Of a stretch of DNA of 5,953 bases, positions 5,566 through 5,953 are shown piece after piece (the first letter of the stretch is position 1; each line of letters begins with the position of its first letter). Origin of the DNA: Verrucomicrobiota bacterium (lineage in GTDB: Bacteria > Verrucomicrobiota > Verrucomicrobiia > Limisphaerales > SXQI01); contig WBXJ01000179.1 of NCBI GenBank assembly GCA_008933045.1, positions 1-5,953 on the forward strand, read 5' to 3'. The notes beneath the pieces were generated by a model. That model saw only the letters and a list, made by a program, of their open reading frames with translations. It made no database searches and was not told the origin of the DNA. The position numbers were made by a program, and so were the translations under genes.

Positions 5566-5953
5566 CATTCCATCACCCCGAACGAGAGGCGGGTTTACCG
5601 TGACGGAGCTGATGTTGGCAGTGTCCCTGATGGGCGTGATCATCTTCACACTCGCCGCTGTTTTCAATCAGACACAAAAAGCACTGCGGCGGAATGAGAC
5701 TCAAAATGATATCTTGGAAAAGGGCCGTTCGATTCTCGAGTTGGTGACTCGCGAACTGGAACAAGTGGTGCCGACGAACATGCGCCGCGAGACCAATTTC
5801 TATCTGGCCCTGTCACAAATCCCCATCGTTTATACGAACCGGACGGATACGAAATCATTGCACACGAATGCGCTGAATGACTTGTTTTTGCAAACGCGCA
5901 GAACCAATTACTGGTCGGGTATCGGCTACCGTGTGGTGGACCCGATGACGGGC
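5549..5953 (+). CDS. GspJ/PilW-like pseudopilin (5), 3' end cut by the window
   Basis: The open frame runs from ATG 5549 to the window end: 135 codons with no stop, so the gene is partial. The start is set by walking back to the first ATG; it overlaps the end of the preceding gene by 17 nt. The leader MRRDFNIPSPRTRGG ends in Gly15, followed by FTVTELMLAVSLMGVIIFTLAAVF with Glu20 at +5. Residues NQTQKALRRNETQNDILEKGRSILELVTRELEQV (40-73) form the amphipathic helix typical of GspJ/PilW-like proteins, where an N-terminal spine leads into a strand-rich domain. Later text includes YWSGIGYRVVDPMTG. GspJ is part of the tip complex in type II secretion. A GspK-like gene would be expected downstream if the set is complete. 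Confidence 0.85.
   Translation, partial: MRRDFNIPSPRTRGGFTVTELMLAVSLMGVIIFTLAAVFNQTQKALRRNETQNDILEKGRSILELVTRELEQVVPTNMRRETNFYLALSQIPIVYTNRTDTKSLHTNALNDLFLQTRRTNYWSGIGYRVVDPMTG

Overview
The window looks like chromosomal DNA of a Gram-negative bacterium, most likely Verrucomicrobiota (Pedosphaera/Limisphaerales-type). This is inferred from protein style only: a secreted BspA-type leucine-rich-repeat protein opening with 'INGLPVTSIG', C-terminal modules of the 'NPIWTPVAT...FYxx' kind, and a run of pseudopilin genes carrying 'FTLIELLVVIAIIGVLAG'. Shine-Dalgarno motifs are weak or absent before most genes. No rRNA, tRNA, CRISPR array or insertion sequence is visible.

Layout. Positions 1-279 hold no convincing gene, only a doubtful small ORF, a T-rich tract and a GC-rich hairpin that could terminate the leftward gene. 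Positions 280-1605 (minus strand) encode a 441-residue exported LRR protein with about eleven repeats and two tandem copies of a short C-terminal module. A 200-bp divergent intergenic region (1606-1805) carries a promoter candidate and overlapping short palindromes. Rightward from 1806 are a BrnT-like toxin candidate and a CopG/RHH antitoxin of the PF12441 type, forming a type II toxin-antitoxin pair. Only 6 nt after the antitoxin stop begins a run of five pseudopilin-like genes: two GspG-like, one GspH-like, one GspI/PilV-like and one GspJ/PilW-like, the last cut by the window end at 5953. The start of this fifth gene was found by reading the sequence back to an ATG at 5549.

How the genes may work together. 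The five pseudopilins have the composition of a type II secretion pseudopilus (GspG, H, I, J classes) or a related type IV-like filament. No ATPase, platform protein, secretin or prepilin peptidase lies in the window, so the rest of the machine must be encoded elsewhere. The divergent LRR protein has a signal peptide and could be an exported surface protein or substrate, but only adjacency supports that. The most unusual element is the toxin-antitoxin pair fused, by spacing, to the head of the pseudopilin operon. The toxin retains the C-terminal BrnT signature but lacks the usual N-terminal Lys/Asn/Lys-His-Gly segment. The likely operator lies over the shared promoter, so an antitoxin-type repressor could also control pseudopilus expression. 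That control is a hypothesis.
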